From NCBI GenBank assembly GCA_030832085.1, contig JAURJU010000017.1, positions 1-46,330 of the forward strand: a stretch of DNA of 46,330 nucleotides, in the 5' to 3' direction. The stretch is from Chitinophagales bacterium. Its GTDB lineage: Bacteria > Bacteroidota > Bacteroidia > Chitinophagales > Chitinophagaceae. Every line of letters starts with the position of its first letter. Within the stretch, counting starts at the first letter, position 1. Below, in pieces: positions 23,982 to 32,584 of the stretch. A program made the translations under genes and the position numbers. The notes under the pieces are model-generated. The model was given only the letters and a program-made list of their open reading frames with translations, made no database searches and was not told where the DNA came from.

Positions 23982-24764
23982 TTACCGAATCGTATTATTC
24001 ACAGAAATAACAAGGCCATCATGGGCCAACTGCATGCCCTTGGGAAGGGAAAGATTGACCTCTTGGTGCAGCCCCATCTGATGGCTTACATGCGTAAAAT
24101 ATGTTTGGGGAATTTCTAGCGCTGCAGCGAGTTGTATTGCCTCCTGGAGGGTAAAATGGGAAATGTGTTTTTCCTGCCTGAGTGCATTGATGACCAATAC
24201 ATCGGAACCCCTTATTTTTTCTTTCTCTGATGCTTCAATGAAGTTGGCATCTGTGATGTAGGTAAAATTTCCGATCCTATAACCGGTCACACCCATGTGC
24301 AGGTGCCTTACCTGAATGGGAACAAAATGGATATCACCCACCCAGAAGGGATGGTCATTGATTTCGTTGAGGTCAAGCTCGGGGATACCGGGATATTTTT
24401 TTTCACTGAAGGCATAGTAAAAATCACGCTTCAAGGCATCTGCAGTTTCAGCATTGGCATACAGCGGCATGGGCTTTTGCGAAAAAAAATTATACGCCCG
24501 GATGTCATCAAGTCCTGCAATATGGTCCTTGTGCGAGTGCGTAAAAACCACGCCATCCAAATGATCAATTGAAGACCGCAACATCTGGTACCTGAAGTCT
24601 GGTGTCGTATCAATGACAACCGCAGTGGAAGATGACTTGAGTAAAATGCTGCTCCGCAAGCGGTTGTCTTTCTTGTCGGTCGACTTGCACACGGCACATT
24701 TGCAGGCAATCATTGGGACGCCCCCACTTGTTCCTGTGCCAAGAAATTCAATACTGAGCGACAA
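23982..24764 (-). CDS. MBL-fold metal-dependent hydrolase, PhnP-like
   Basis: The protein has 260 residues. The metallo-beta-lactamase motif THSHKDH sits at residues 75-81 (His76, His78, Asp80, His81), and further ligands are likely in ITDANFIEA and the C-terminal FTHVSHQMG. Cysteines 21, 23 and 26 (CKCAVC) match the structural zinc site of PhnP-type cyclic phosphodiesterases. No phosphonate genes are near, so the substrate is not known; another cyclic phosphate ester is plausible. The gene lies 32 bases after the 95-residue unknown and 48 bases before the HhH gene. Confidence 0.87.
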   Translation of the reverse strand: MSLSIEFLGTGTSGGVPMIACKCAVCKSTDKKDNRLRSSILLKSSSTAVVIDTTPDFRYQMLRSSIDHLDGVVFTHSHKDHIAGLDDIRAYNFFSQKPMPLYANAETADALKRDFYYAFSEKKYPGIPELDLNEINDHPFWVGDIHFVPIQVRHLHMGVTGYRIGNFTYITDANFIEASEKEKIRGSDVLVINALRQEKHISHFTLQEAIQLAAALEIPQTYFTHVSHQMGLHQEVNLSLPKGMQLAHDGLVISVNNTIR

Positions 24765-24796
24765 TGCAGGTGGATTTGGTTCTGGTGGAAAAGACG

Positions 24797-25084
24797 CTAG
24801 ACTTCGACAGCAATGAGTTCTGTCTTGAGGGTGATTTCCTCAAACAATTTTTTGCTTTCAATGCTCAGGTGGTCGGCTTCAATCGGAAGGTTTGATACCA
24901 GGTCTATCAATGTATTGATTCTTCCCTCGGTTTGCAGGAACTTGTTCAGTACCACAACCTTTTTAGATTCAAGGATACAATACCCGCTTTGGAAAGTTCC
25001 CCGCTCATACCTGATGATGTATCCGGCCTCAGAAACGATCTTTTCAATTTTTTCAAGTGTTGAAGGGGTGAACCTTAACTTCAT
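24797..25084 (-). CDS. Conserved hypothetical protein (95 aa)
   Basis: This small soluble alpha/beta protein starts MKLRFTPSTLEKIEKIVSEA, has a beta-rich middle (YIIRYERGTFQSGYCILESK, then KVVVLNKFL) and a helical C-terminus. It has no cysteine cluster or catalytic motif. It is first in the minus-strand set with the PhnP-like hydrolase and the HhH protein. A TAAATTTG box lies 15 bases before its start. I do not recognise a function; from memory it resembles a widespread Bacteroidota family of unknown role. Confidence 0.75.
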   Translation of the reverse strand: MKLRFTPSTLEKIEKIVSEAGYIIRYERGTFQSGYCILESKKVVVLNKFLQTEGRINTLIDLVSNLPIEADHLSIESKKLFEEITLKTELIAVEV

Positions 25085-25099
25085 GTACAGGTATTTTTA

Positions 25100-25107
25100 C
25101 AAATTTA
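25100..25107 (-). promoter_or_regulatory. -7 box for the gene at 24797-25084
   Basis: The minus strand reads TAAATTTG, an exact TAnnTTTG match, 15 bases from the start codon. Confidence 0.62.
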
Positions 25108-25260
25108 ACGAATGGGCCAGTCGGATGAAAGCAGCAGACAGAATAGTTGTGAACATTTTAATCCATTTTTGTGAATAATCATTTTATGGATTGATCGCTT
25201 TGAATTGTAAAAAACACGCCAGGGCATTCAATTAATCCATCAAATCCCTGTTACCCTTCA

Positions 25261-25268
25261 TACCTTTG
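25261..25268 (+). promoter_or_regulatory. -7 box for the HD hydrolase gene
   Basis: TACCTTTG matches TAnnTTTG exactly and gives a leader of about 35 bases before ATG 25306. Confidence 0.65.
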
Positions 25269-25305
25269 CAGGGTACTGCACATTCTTCAACAATTCACTC
25301 CTACC

Positions 25306-26517
25306 ATGTCATACAGGAAAATCATCAACGATCCTGTTCACGGATTCATCACCATCAATGACCCATTGATTTACGAAATCCTGTCACACCCCTGGTTCCA
25401 ACGGTTGAGGAGAATCAACCAGATGGCCATGTCTTACCTTGTGTATCCGGGAGCAGTGCATTCGAGGCTGCACCATGCCCTTGGGGCATACCACCTGATG
25501 CACAATGCATTGTATGAATTGCGGGAGAAAGGCATATCGTTTACGGCAGAGGAAGAACAGGCTGCAAAAATTGCCATCCTGTTGCACGATGTTGGCCATG
25601 GACCTTTTTCGCATGCACTGGAGTCCATGGTGGTAAGGGGGCTTGAACATGAAACACTTTCGTTGATGATCATGGAAGAGCTGAACCACTCCTTGGGTGG
25701 AAAGCTCACCATGGCCATTGAGATATTCAGGAACATTTACCCAAAGAAATTCTTGCACCAACTGATCAGTGGACAACTTGACGTTGACCGGATGGACTAC
25801 CTGACAAGGGACAGTTTTTTTTCCGGTGTGATTGAAGGCATGATCGGCTGTGACAGGATCATCAAAATGCTGACCGTTCATAACGGAGAACTTGTAGTGG
25901 AAGAAAAAGGCATCTATACCATTGAGGAGTTTCTGGTATCCAGAAGGTTGATGTATTGGCAGGTATACCAGCACAAAACCGTTTTGAGTGCAGAAATGAC
26001 ATTGGTTAAAATCCTGGAACGTGCAAGCCTTTTGCACCAGCGAAACGACAAGCAGATCGCCCAGGATGATGGGCTCAGCAAGCTTCTTTTTGGCAACATG
26101 TCAGCGCTGGGAAGAGAAGACCTTGAATTGTTTTGCAAATTGGATGACAGTGATGTGATCAGCATCATCAAAAAATGGAGAAATCATCCGGACAAGGTCT
26201 TGTCAATCCTTTGTACCGCCCTCTTGGACAGGAAGCTGTTGAAGTTGCGCCTGCAAAATGATCCCATTACCCCGAATGAACTTCAGGAAAAAAGGGCTGC
26301 CATCGCCCACTCATCCTCCCTGCCGCTGGAAGATGCCGCCTTTCTGGCTTTCACTGGTGAAGCAGAAAACAGCCTTTACAACCCTGACAACGAAAGGATC
26401 AACATCCTTTTCAAGGATGGAAGGGTAAGGGACATCTCCCAAGTGGATTCGCCACTCATCCATCAAAACCTCTCACATCCTGTAAAAAAATTTTATATTT
26501 GTTTTTACCAACCTTAA
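25306..26517 (+). CDS. HD-domain phosphohydrolase (dGTPase-like)
   Basis: The protein has 403 residues. The HD metal site is formed by HHALGAYHLM near residue 55, LLHDVGHGPFSHALE near residue 92, and a later aspartate in DVDRMDYLTRDSFFSG. The start, KIINDPVHGFITI, is typical of the family related to deoxynucleoside triphosphohydrolases and SAMHD1-like enzymes. A nucleotide substrate is likely but not proven. It is followed by lpxD after 69 bases and has its own promoter box, so it may start the lipid A operon or just precede it. Confidence 0.88.
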   Translation: MSYRKIINDPVHGFITINDPLIYEILSHPWFQRLRRINQMAMSYLVYPGAVHSRLHHALGAYHLMHNALYELREKGISFTAEEEQAAKIAILLHDVGHGPFSHALESMVVRGLEHETLSLMIMEELNHSLGGKLTMAIEIFRNIYPKKFLHQLISGQLDVDRMDYLTRDSFFSGVIEGMIGCDRIIKMLTVHNGELVVEEKGIYTIEEFLVSRRLMYWQVYQHKTVLSAEMTLVKILERASLLHQRNDKQIAQDDGLSKLLFGNMSALGREDLELFCKLDDSDVISIIKKWRNHPDKVLSILCTALLDRKLLKLRLQNDPITPNELQEKRAAIAHSSSLPLEDAAFLAFTGEAENSLYNPDNERINILFKDGRVRDISQVDSPLIHQNLSHPVKKFYICFYQP

Positions 26518-26586
26518 TCAAAGGAGTCTAAGGTGCAAAACCATCTTTTCCGCAATTCCTTCAGGGCAAACTGAAGAAAGCAATCC

Positions 26587-27651
26587 ATGAATATGCAATT
26601 TTCAGCACAGCAAATTTCCGCCCTGGTCAATGGCCAAATTGAAGGAAATCCCTTGGCATCCGTAAGCGGTTTGGCAAAAATTGAAGATGCGAATCCCGGT
26701 GATCTTGCCTTTCTTGCAAACCTTAAATACGAGGAATTTCTCTATACTACCCGTGCAAGCATCATCATCATTGGCGACAGCCTCCAGCTGAAAAAGCCGG
26801 TAAATGCAACACTGGTGCGGGTAAAGGATGCTTACTCGTCCTTTGCCCTGCTCATGCAGCATTACCAAAAAATGCAGGAAAAAAGCCTGGTGGGGATTCA
26901 GGAACCCGTTTTCATCCATCCCAGTGCCTCAGTTGGCAAGGATGTATTCATTGGTGCTTTTGCCTATATAGGCGAAAATGTTGTGGTGGGAGATGGAGTG
27001 AAACTCTATCCCCACGTGTTCATTGGCAACCAGGTTTCCATCGGAGAAAGATCAACCCTGCATTCAGGCGTAAAAATTTACCATGACTGCCTGATCGGCA
27101 AAGATGTGACGATCCATGCAGGTTCTGTTCTGGGCAGTGATGGATTTGGATTCGCCCCGCAACAGAATGGCACCTATAATAAGGTACCACAACTGGGAAA
27201 TGTGGTCATTGAAGACCATGTTGAAATTGGTGCCAATACTTGTATTGACAGGGCAACCATGGGATCAACCATCATCAGGAAAGGAACAAAACTGGACAAC
27301 CTGTTACAAATAGCCCACAATGTTGAAGTAGGCGAAAACAGTGTCATTGCAGCACAAACCGGCATCAGTGGTAGTACCAAGATCGGGAAAAATGTGATGA
27401 TGGGAGGACAGGTTGGGGTTAATGGGCATATCGCCATTGCAGATGGCACAAGGATTGGCGGACAAAGTGGGGTTACAAAATCCGTTCTCAGTCAAAATAC
27501 ATCTTTGGATGGCACGCCAGCATTTGACTTCAAAGACTCCCTTCGTTCAAAATCGGTCTACAAGAGGCTTCCGGCACTGGAGAAAAAAATCAAGGAACTC
27601 GAACAACTCCTCAGTGAATTGATCAAGGAGCGAGAAGCTATTTCTTCTTAA
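26587..27651 (+). CDS. lpxD: UDP-3-O-acylglucosamine N-acyltransferase
   Basis: This 354-residue enzyme adds the second acyl chain in lipid A synthesis. An N-terminal uridine-binding domain (about 1-105) is followed by a left-handed beta helix of hexapeptide repeats (IHPSASVGKDVFIGAF onwards) and a C-terminal helix. The likely catalytic His244 is in IAHNVEVG, and GSDGFGFAP is a family motif. Start MNMQFSAQQ at 26587 or MQFS at 26593 is equally possible. It precedes lpxC-fabZ by 75 bases that include a dyad and a promoter box. Confidence 0.95.
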   Translation: MNMQFSAQQISALVNGQIEGNPLASVSGLAKIEDANPGDLAFLANLKYEEFLYTTRASIIIIGDSLQLKKPVNATLVRVKDAYSSFALLMQHYQKMQEKSLVGIQEPVFIHPSASVGKDVFIGAFAYIGENVVVGDGVKLYPHVFIGNQVSIGERSTLHSGVKIYHDCLIGKDVTIHAGSVLGSDGFGFAPQQNGTYNKVPQLGNVVIEDHVEIGANTCIDRATMGSTIIRKGTKLDNLLQIAHNVEVGENSVIAAQTGISGSTKIGKNVMMGGQVGVNGHIAIADGTRIGGQSGVTKSVLSQNTSLDGTPAFDFKDSLRSKSVYKRLPALEKKIKELEQLLSELIKEREAISS

Positions 27652-27673
27652 AAATTGATTTTCAATATATTAT

Positions 27674-27701
27674 AACCATTTTCCACCTGTGAAAAATGGT
27701 T
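27674..27701. repeat. Dyad overlapping the lpxC-fabZ promoter
   Basis: AACCATTTT at 27674-27682 and AAAATGGTT at 27693-27701 are perfect inverted 9-mers with a 10-base loop. The right arm ends at the -7 box, so the dyad covers the -33 region. It could be an operator or a terminator for lpxD. Confidence 0.5.
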
Positions 27702-27709
27702 TATCTTTG
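27702..27709 (+). promoter_or_regulatory. lpxC-fabZ -7 box
   Basis: TATCTTTG matches TAnnTTTG exactly and lies 17 bases before the ATG at 27727. Confidence 0.7.
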
Positions 27710-27726
27710 CAGCCAATTTCAAGCGA

Positions 27727-29139
27727 ATGAGTCAAAAATTCAATCCAGACAAACAACATACCCTCAAGGGTCCTATCAGCATATCTGGCACTGGCCTTCA
27801 TACCGGTATCCTGGTTGACATGGTACTGAAGCCGGCCAATGCTGGATTTGGATTTCAGTTCAAGCGGGTTGACCTGCCAGGAGAACCAGTTATCAAGGCA
27901 GATTGTGATCTGGTCACAGATACCTCGAGAGGTACCACTTTAGAGGACCAAGGTGCAAAAGTCAGCACGGTTGAGCACGTTCTTGCAGCATTGGTAGGAA
28001 TGGGCATAGACAATTGCCAGATTGAAATCAATGGGCCGGAAATTCCCATCATGGATGGCAGCTCCCAGCCATTCGTTGAAGCCATCGAAAAAGCTGGCAT
28101 CGAAGAGCAGGAAGCTGCAAAACATTGGTATACCATCGATACCAACATTTCATTTTACCATGAAGGCAAAAGGGTGGAAATGGTTGCCATGCCAGCTGTT
28201 GAATACAAGGTTACAACATTGATTGATTTTAACAGTCCTGTTCTGGGTACCCAGCATGCAGGCCTCAAGGATATTGGTGATTTCAAGGCTGAAATCGCCC
28301 CCTGCAGAACATTCTGCTTTTTGCACGAGCTGGAAGCCTTGCTGGCAAACAACCTCATCAAAGGCGGTGACATCAACAATGCGATTGTTGTAGTGGACAA
28401 ACCTGTTACGGATGAGGAAATGGGCAGGTTGGCCGGCATCTTCAAAAGAGACAACATTGAGGTAAAGAGTGAGGGATATCTCAACAACCTTGAACTCCGT
28501 TTTCCAAATGAACCTGCACGGCACAAGCTCCTGGATGTAATCGGAGACCTTGCCCTGATAGGCTACCCGATCAAAGCCCATATCATTGCCAACAGGCCAG
28601 GGCATTACTCCAATGTGGAGTTTGCCAAGCTGATCAAGCAATACATCAAGAAAAACAGGCATGTCAAAAATGTCCCTGTTTATGATCCCAACCAACAACC
28701 TGTTTACAATACCACACAAATCGAAAAGGTGTTGCCACACAGGTACCCCTTTCTTCTGGTGGATAAGATCATTGAACTCAGCGATACCCATATAGTAGGC
28801 ATCAAAAACGTGACCTTCAACGAGCCTTTTTTTGCAGGTCATTTTCCGGGGAACCCTGTCATGCCGGGAGTCCTGCAGGTGGAAGCCCTGGCCCAAACGG
28901 GAGGAATTCTCGCCATCAACTGCCTTCCCCCTGGAGAATATGACACCTATTTTGTGAAGATTGACAATTGCAAATTCAAGCACAAGGTTGTGCCAGGCGA
29001 CACCTTGATCATGAAACTGGAATTAACAGGCCCCATCCGCAGGGGAATCTGTGAAATGATTGGTACGGTATACGTAGGAAATAAAATTACCACAGAAACC
29101 ATGTTGATGGCGCAATTGGTGAAGAGAGAAGGTATCTAA
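27727..29139 (+). CDS. Bifunctional UDP-3-O-acyl-GlcNAc deacetylase / hydroxyacyl-ACP dehydratase
   Basis: This 470-residue LpxC-FabZ fusion is characteristic of Bacteroidota. The LpxC part (about 1-310) starts HTLKGPISISGTGLHTG and carries the zinc histidine 84 in VEHVLAAL and the HKLLDVIGDLAL motif near residue 258. The FabZ part starts about residue 325, IEKVLPHRYPFLLVDKI, with the hot-dog catalytic segment GHFPGNPVMPGVLQVEALAQ. LpxC commits UDP-GlcNAc to lipid A, and FabZ dehydrates hydroxyacyl-ACP in fatty acid elongation. Both draw on the same hydroxyacyl-ACP pool, so fusion may balance them. lpxA follows after six bases. Confidence 0.97.
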   Translation: MSQKFNPDKQHTLKGPISISGTGLHTGILVDMVLKPANAGFGFQFKRVDLPGEPVIKADCDLVTDTSRGTTLEDQGAKVSTVEHVLAALVGMGIDNCQIEINGPEIPIMDGSSQPFVEAIEKAGIEEQEAAKHWYTIDTNISFYHEGKRVEMVAMPAVEYKVTTLIDFNSPVLGTQHAGLKDIGDFKAEIAPCRTFCFLHELEALLANNLIKGGDINNAIVVVDKPVTDEEMGRLAGIFKRDNIEVKSEGYLNNLELRFPNEPARHKLLDVIGDLALIGYPIKAHIIANRPGHYSNVEFAKLIKQYIKKNRHVKNVPVYDPNQQPVYNTTQIEKVLPHRYPFLLVDKIIELSDTHIVGIKNVTFNEPFFAGHFPGNPVMPGVLQVEALAQTGGILAINCLPPGEYDTYFVKIDNCKFKHKVVPGDTLIMKLELTGPIRRGICEMIGTVYVGNKITTETMLMAQLVKREGI

Positions 29140-29145
29140 TACTAA

Positions 29146-29964
29146 ATGAATGAAACCATGATCCATCCGCATACATATATCCACCACAATGCCAAAGTGG
29201 CAACCAACGTCAAGATTGATCCGTTTTCGGTCATTCACCAGAATGTTGAAATCGGCGAAGGGACTTGGATTGGCAGCAATGTGACCATCATGGATGGGGC
29301 ACGCATTGGCAAGAATTGCAGGATTTTTCCGGGAGCGGTTATTTCGGCTGCCCCACAGGACCTGAAATTTGAAGGGGAAGTTACCAGTGTGGAAATAGGA
29401 GACAACACTACCATCAGGGAATTTGTGACCATTCACAGGGGTACAAAGGACAAGTGGAAAACAGTAGTAGGCAACAATTGTCTTATCATGGCCTATAGCC
29501 ATATTGCCCACGACTGTGAAATTGGCAACCATTGCATCATGAGCAACAATACCCAAATTGCCGGGCATGTGGTCATGGGCAACTATGCCATCCTTGCCGG
29601 AATGTGTGCCGTTCATCAGTTTGTCAAAATCGGCCAGCATTCTTTTATTGCCGGAGGCTCATTGGTACAAAAGGATGTGCCGCCCTATATCAAGGCTGGC
29701 AGAACCCCGCTCTCTTATGCCGGAGTCAACTCTGTGGGCCTCAAGCGCAAGGGTTTCACAGTAGAGAAAATCAATGAAATCCTGGACATCTACCGCTATA
29801 TCTACAACAAGGGAATGAACACCACCCAGGCCATTGATTACATCGAAGAGGAATTTCCTGTGACGGATGAAAGGGATGAGATCGTAACTTTTATCAGGGA
29901 AAGCGGAAGAGGCATCATCAAGCGTTTCAGCAAAACATCCATTGATGAAGATCTCGGTAACTGA
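29146..29964 (+). CDS. lpxA: UDP-GlcNAc acyltransferase
   Basis: This 272-residue enzyme begins lipid A synthesis. A left-handed beta helix of hexapeptide repeats (IHHNAKVATNVKI onwards) ends near residue 190 and is followed by the family's helical C-terminal domain. The catalytic His122 is in HIAHDCEIG, and SAAPQDLKF and TIREFVTIHRGT match family motifs. The start could also be ATG 29158 (MIHPHTY), which fits homologues slightly better. The downstream ABC ATPase overlaps its 3' end by 20 bases. Confidence 0.94.
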   Translation: MNETMIHPHTYIHHNAKVATNVKIDPFSVIHQNVEIGEGTWIGSNVTIMDGARIGKNCRIFPGAVISAAPQDLKFEGEVTSVEIGDNTTIREFVTIHRGTKDKWKTVVGNNCLIMAYSHIAHDCEIGNHCIMSNNTQIAGHVVMGNYAILAGMCAVHQFVKIGQHSFIAGGSLVQKDVPPYIKAGRTPLSYAGVNSVGLKRKGFTVEKINEILDIYRYIYNKGMNTTQAIDYIEEEFPVTDERDEIVTFIRESGRGIIKRFSKTSIDEDLGN

Positions 29965-30556
29965 TGCCGGAAAAAGATTCAACAGGGAATGGATCTTCAG
30001 GAACCTAAGCCTGGAACTGGGTCCAAACAAACACTATGCCATAACGGGCCACAACGGCTCGGGAAAATCAACCTTGCTGCAATGCATTGCAGGATCACTC
30101 TACACAACAGAGGGAAAAATTATTTTCTTCAAAAACGACAGGGCACTTGAACCGGAGCATTCCTACAAGCATTTGTCCATTTGTGCCCCATACCTGGAAC
30201 TCATTGAAGAGATGACACCCACGGAGTTTCTCGCCTACCATGCCTCCTTCAAGCCTTTCATCAAGGGCTGGAATACTGAAAAAATCATTGATGAGATTGG
30301 GCTCTCAAAAGCAAACAAAAAACAAATCCGGTACTTCAGCAGCGGCATGAAACAAAGGATCAAGTTGGCGCAGGCATTTTTTTCTGATACACCCATTTTG
30401 CTACTGGATGAACCCTGCACCAACCTTGACCAGCAGGGCATTGACTTGTACACCCATTTGATTGCAACCCTCTGCAACGAAAGGCTTGTTCTTATCAGCA
30501 GCAATGACAGTACAGAATATGCCAGCTGCAGCGAAATCATCAGAATGGGTGTGTAA
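29945..30556 (+). CDS. ABC transporter ATP-binding protein, no permease nearby
   Basis: From ATG 29945 the protein has 203 residues. Walker A GHNGSGKST is followed by a signature segment FSSGMKQRIKLA, which departs from LSGGQ, then Walker B ILLLDEP. The domain is short and single. The start overlaps lpxA by 20 bases, so translation is probably coupled. No membrane partner is in the window, so the substrate is unknown; position next to lipid A genes suggests an envelope role but does not prove it. The final residues IIRMGV are at the natural end of a nucleotide-binding domain. Confidence 0.87.
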   Translation: MKISVTDAGKRFNREWIFRNLSLELGPNKHYAITGHNGSGKSTLLQCIAGSLYTTEGKIIFFKNDRALEPEHSYKHLSICAPYLELIEEMTPTEFLAYHASFKPFIKGWNTEKIIDEIGLSKANKKQIRYFSSGMKQRIKLAQAFFSDTPILLLDEPCTNLDQQGIDLYTHLIATLCNERLVLISSNDSTEYASCSEIIRMGV

Positions 30557-30597
30557 AACTGGTGATAGACTTGATTTTTTCTTTCTGTGAATAGCTT

Positions 30598-30605
30598 TAA
30601 TTTTG
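30598..30605 (+). promoter_or_regulatory. glyA -7 box
   Basis: TAATTTTG matches TAnnTTTG and lies 14 bases before the start at 30620. Confidence 0.65.
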
Positions 30606-30619
30606 CACAAAATTTACTC

Positions 30620-31900
30620 ATGCCACAAGACAATACCGTTTTTGACCTGCTCAACAAGGAACTCAAAAGACAAAGGGAAGGAATCGAGCTGATCGCTTCT
30701 GAAAACTTCACTTCCATCCAGGTGATGCAGGCCACGGGGTCTGTTGCCACCAATAAATATGCGGAAGGTTACCCTGGCAAAAGATATTATGGCGGATGTG
30801 AAGTGGTCGATGAAATTGAAACCATTGCCATCAACCGGCTCAAGCAAATATTCAGTGCCTCATGGGCAAATGTGCAACCACACAGTGGTGCACAAGCGAA
30901 TACAGCGGTATTTCTTGCCTGCCTGAAGCCCGGAGATAAAATTCTTGGTCTTGACCTGAGCATGGGAGGCCATCTCACACACGGGAGCCCAGCCAACTTC
31001 AGCGGAAAGACCTATCAATCTTTCTTTTATGGTGTTGACAAAGAAACAGGTTTGGTGGACTATGAGCAGTTGGAACAAACGGCCCGTACCGAAAAACCCA
31101 AGATGATCATTTGCGGAGCCTCTGCCTACAGCCGCGACTGGGATTATGCCCACATCCGTGCAGTGGCAGATGAAATAGGTGCTTTGGTCTTGGCAGACAT
31201 CGCACACCCTGCCGGTTTGGTCGCAGCAGGCTTGCTCAATGATCCGTTCGACCATTGTCATATCGTAACCTCCACTACCCACAAGACCCTTCGCGGACCC
31301 CGTGGTGGTGTGATCATGATGAGGAATGATTTTGACAACCCATTTGGACTGAAAGATCCAAAAGGCAATATCCGCTCCATGAGTGCATTGCTTGATCTTG
31401 CTGTGTTCCCCGGCATGCAGGGCGGTCCATTGGAACATGTAATCGCAGCAAAGGCGGTTGCCTTTGGCGAAATCCTCGATCCATCGTTCAAAGCATACCA
31501 ACAACAGGTTCGGGAGAATGCGCAAACCATGGCAGCAGGATTTATGCAAAAAGGATACAATTTGATCAGTGGAGGCACAGAAAACCACCTCATGCTCATC
31601 GACCTCCGAAACAAAAATATTACTGGTAAAAAAGCACAGGAAACCCTTGACAGGGCGCACATCACCTTGAACAAGAACGCTGTTCCTTACGATGACAAGA
31701 GCCCATTTGTGACTTCAGGAATCAGGATTGGCGTACCAGCCATCACCACCCGTGGATTGAAAGGCAGTCACATGCAGACTGTGGTTGACATGATTGACAA
31801 AGTGCTGATGAATGCTGACGATGAAACGGTTGTTGCTGCAGTGAAGGGTGATGTAAAGGCATTTATGCAACAGTTTCCCTTATATCCCGAACTCGGATAA
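30620..31900 (+). CDS. glyA: Serine hydroxymethyltransferase
   Basis: From ATG 30620 the protein has 426 residues. This PLP enzyme converts serine to glycine and supplies one-carbon units on tetrahydrofolate for purine and other synthesis. The Schiff-base Lys222 lies in [44 protein letters not shown] and DIAHPAGL are all family landmarks. The frame is open 11 codons upstream, but those codons include the -7 box, so 30620 is the start. The DUF4293 gene follows after nine bases. Confidence 0.97.
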   Translation: MPQDNTVFDLLNKELKRQREGIELIASENFTSIQVMQATGSVATNKYAEGYPGKRYYGGCEVVDEIETIAINRLKQIFSASWANVQPHSGAQANTAVFLACLKPGDKILGLDLSMGGHLTHGSPANFSGKTYQSFFYGVDKETGLVDYEQLEQTARTEKPKMIICGASAYSRDWDYAHIRAVADEIGALVLADIAHPAGLVAAGLLNDPFDHCHIVTSTTHKTLRGPRGGVIMMRNDFDNPFGLKDPKGNIRSMSALLDLAVFPGMQGGPLEHVIAAKAVAFGEILDPSFKAYQQQVRENAQTMAAGFMQKGYNLISGGTENHLMLIDLRNKNITGKKAQETLDRAHITLNKNAVPYDDKSPFVTSGIRIGVPAITTRGLKGSHMQTVVDMIDKVLMNADDETVVAAVKGDVKAFMQQFPLYPELG

Positions 31901-31909
31901 AACATTTTT

Positions 31910-32335
31910 ATGATACAAAGAATTCAATCACTCTGGCTATTGCTTTGCGCACTTTGTGCGACGCTTGTGCTGATGGTACCTGTTTTTACAGGCCCCGATG
32001 CCGATGGATTCATCAAGGTTTTTTCCATACGCGAAAACCTGCTGTTGTTGCTCATTGTCACCCTCTCGATTGCAATGCCATTCATCAATATTTTTCTGTT
32101 CAAAAACAGGCGCATGCAAAAAATATTGATCATCAACAACATGATCCTGGCGCTGTTGACTGTTGTGGTTGAATATTTTTCGATCGATGCATTCAAGCAG
32201 CAATTTGGCATTGCCCAGGGAACCTGGGAAATAAGCGCCACACTTCCCTTCTTTATCATACTCTTCCTGGTCTTCGCTTTCAGGGGTATTCGCAAGGATG
32301 AGAAATTGTTGAGTGAAGCGGATAGGTTGAGATGA
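31910..32335 (+). CDS. DUF4293 family membrane protein
   Basis: This 141-residue protein has four predicted membrane helices: LWLLLCALCATLVLMVPVF, LLLLLIVTLSIAMPFINIF, ILIINNMILALLTVVVEYF and a last near LPFFIILFLVFAF. The start MIQRIQSLWLLL and end DEKLLSEADRLR fit DUF4293, a Bacteroidota family of unknown role. It is nine bases after glyA. The TGA stop lies in GAGATGA, which reads as a degenerate heptamer unit also seen at 6141-6147, and the heptamer array begins at the very next base. Confidence 0.85.
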   Translation: MIQRIQSLWLLLCALCATLVLMVPVFTGPDADGFIKVFSIRENLLLLLIVTLSIAMPFINIFLFKNRRMQKILIINNMILALLTVVVEYFSIDAFKQQFGIAQGTWEISATLPFFIILFLVFAFRGIRKDEKLLSEADRLR

Positions 32336-32398
32336 GGGACAAGGGACGAGGGACGAGGGACGAGGGACGAGGGACAAGGGACGAGGGACAAGGGACGA
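32336..32398 (+). repeat. Heptamer array, left arm (9 units) after DUF4293
   Basis: Nine perfect units follow GGGACRA: ACAA, four ACGA, ACAA, ACGA, ACAA, ACGA (each after GGG). They begin at the base after the stop codon. An inverted set of four units lies at 32596-32623. The array opens the 307-base gap between two convergent genes. Confidence 0.92.
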
Positions 32399-32456
32399 GG
32401 GGAGCTGCAATTTTGAAAAATTCTCTTAGCTGCCAATTCCAAATGCGCTTATTTGT

Positions 32457-32530
32457 CTTCCATCTTAAAATATCAAATTTGCCTTCCTTCTTGAAATATC
32501 AAATTTGTTTTCCTTCTTAAAATATCAAAG
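32457..32530. repeat. Three 26-base tandem repeats
   Basis: Copies start at about 32457, 32483 and 32509, each with CTTCC-like sequence, then TCTTAAAATATCAAA or TCTTGAAATATCAAA. They differ at a few positions, and the last is cut short. They lie between the two heptamer arms. No gene is visible in 32399-32642. Confidence 0.8.
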
Positions 32531-32584
32531 GGATTTAAGCACTGTTTGGCCCCTTTTTAATTTAATTTAATCTGGTTTCCCCCC

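Noticed and set aside
32332-32520. Plus-strand frame of 62 codons after the DUF4293 gene
   Set aside because: It consists of RDEGRGT repeats followed by unconserved AT-rich sequence and overlaps the stop of the previous gene.
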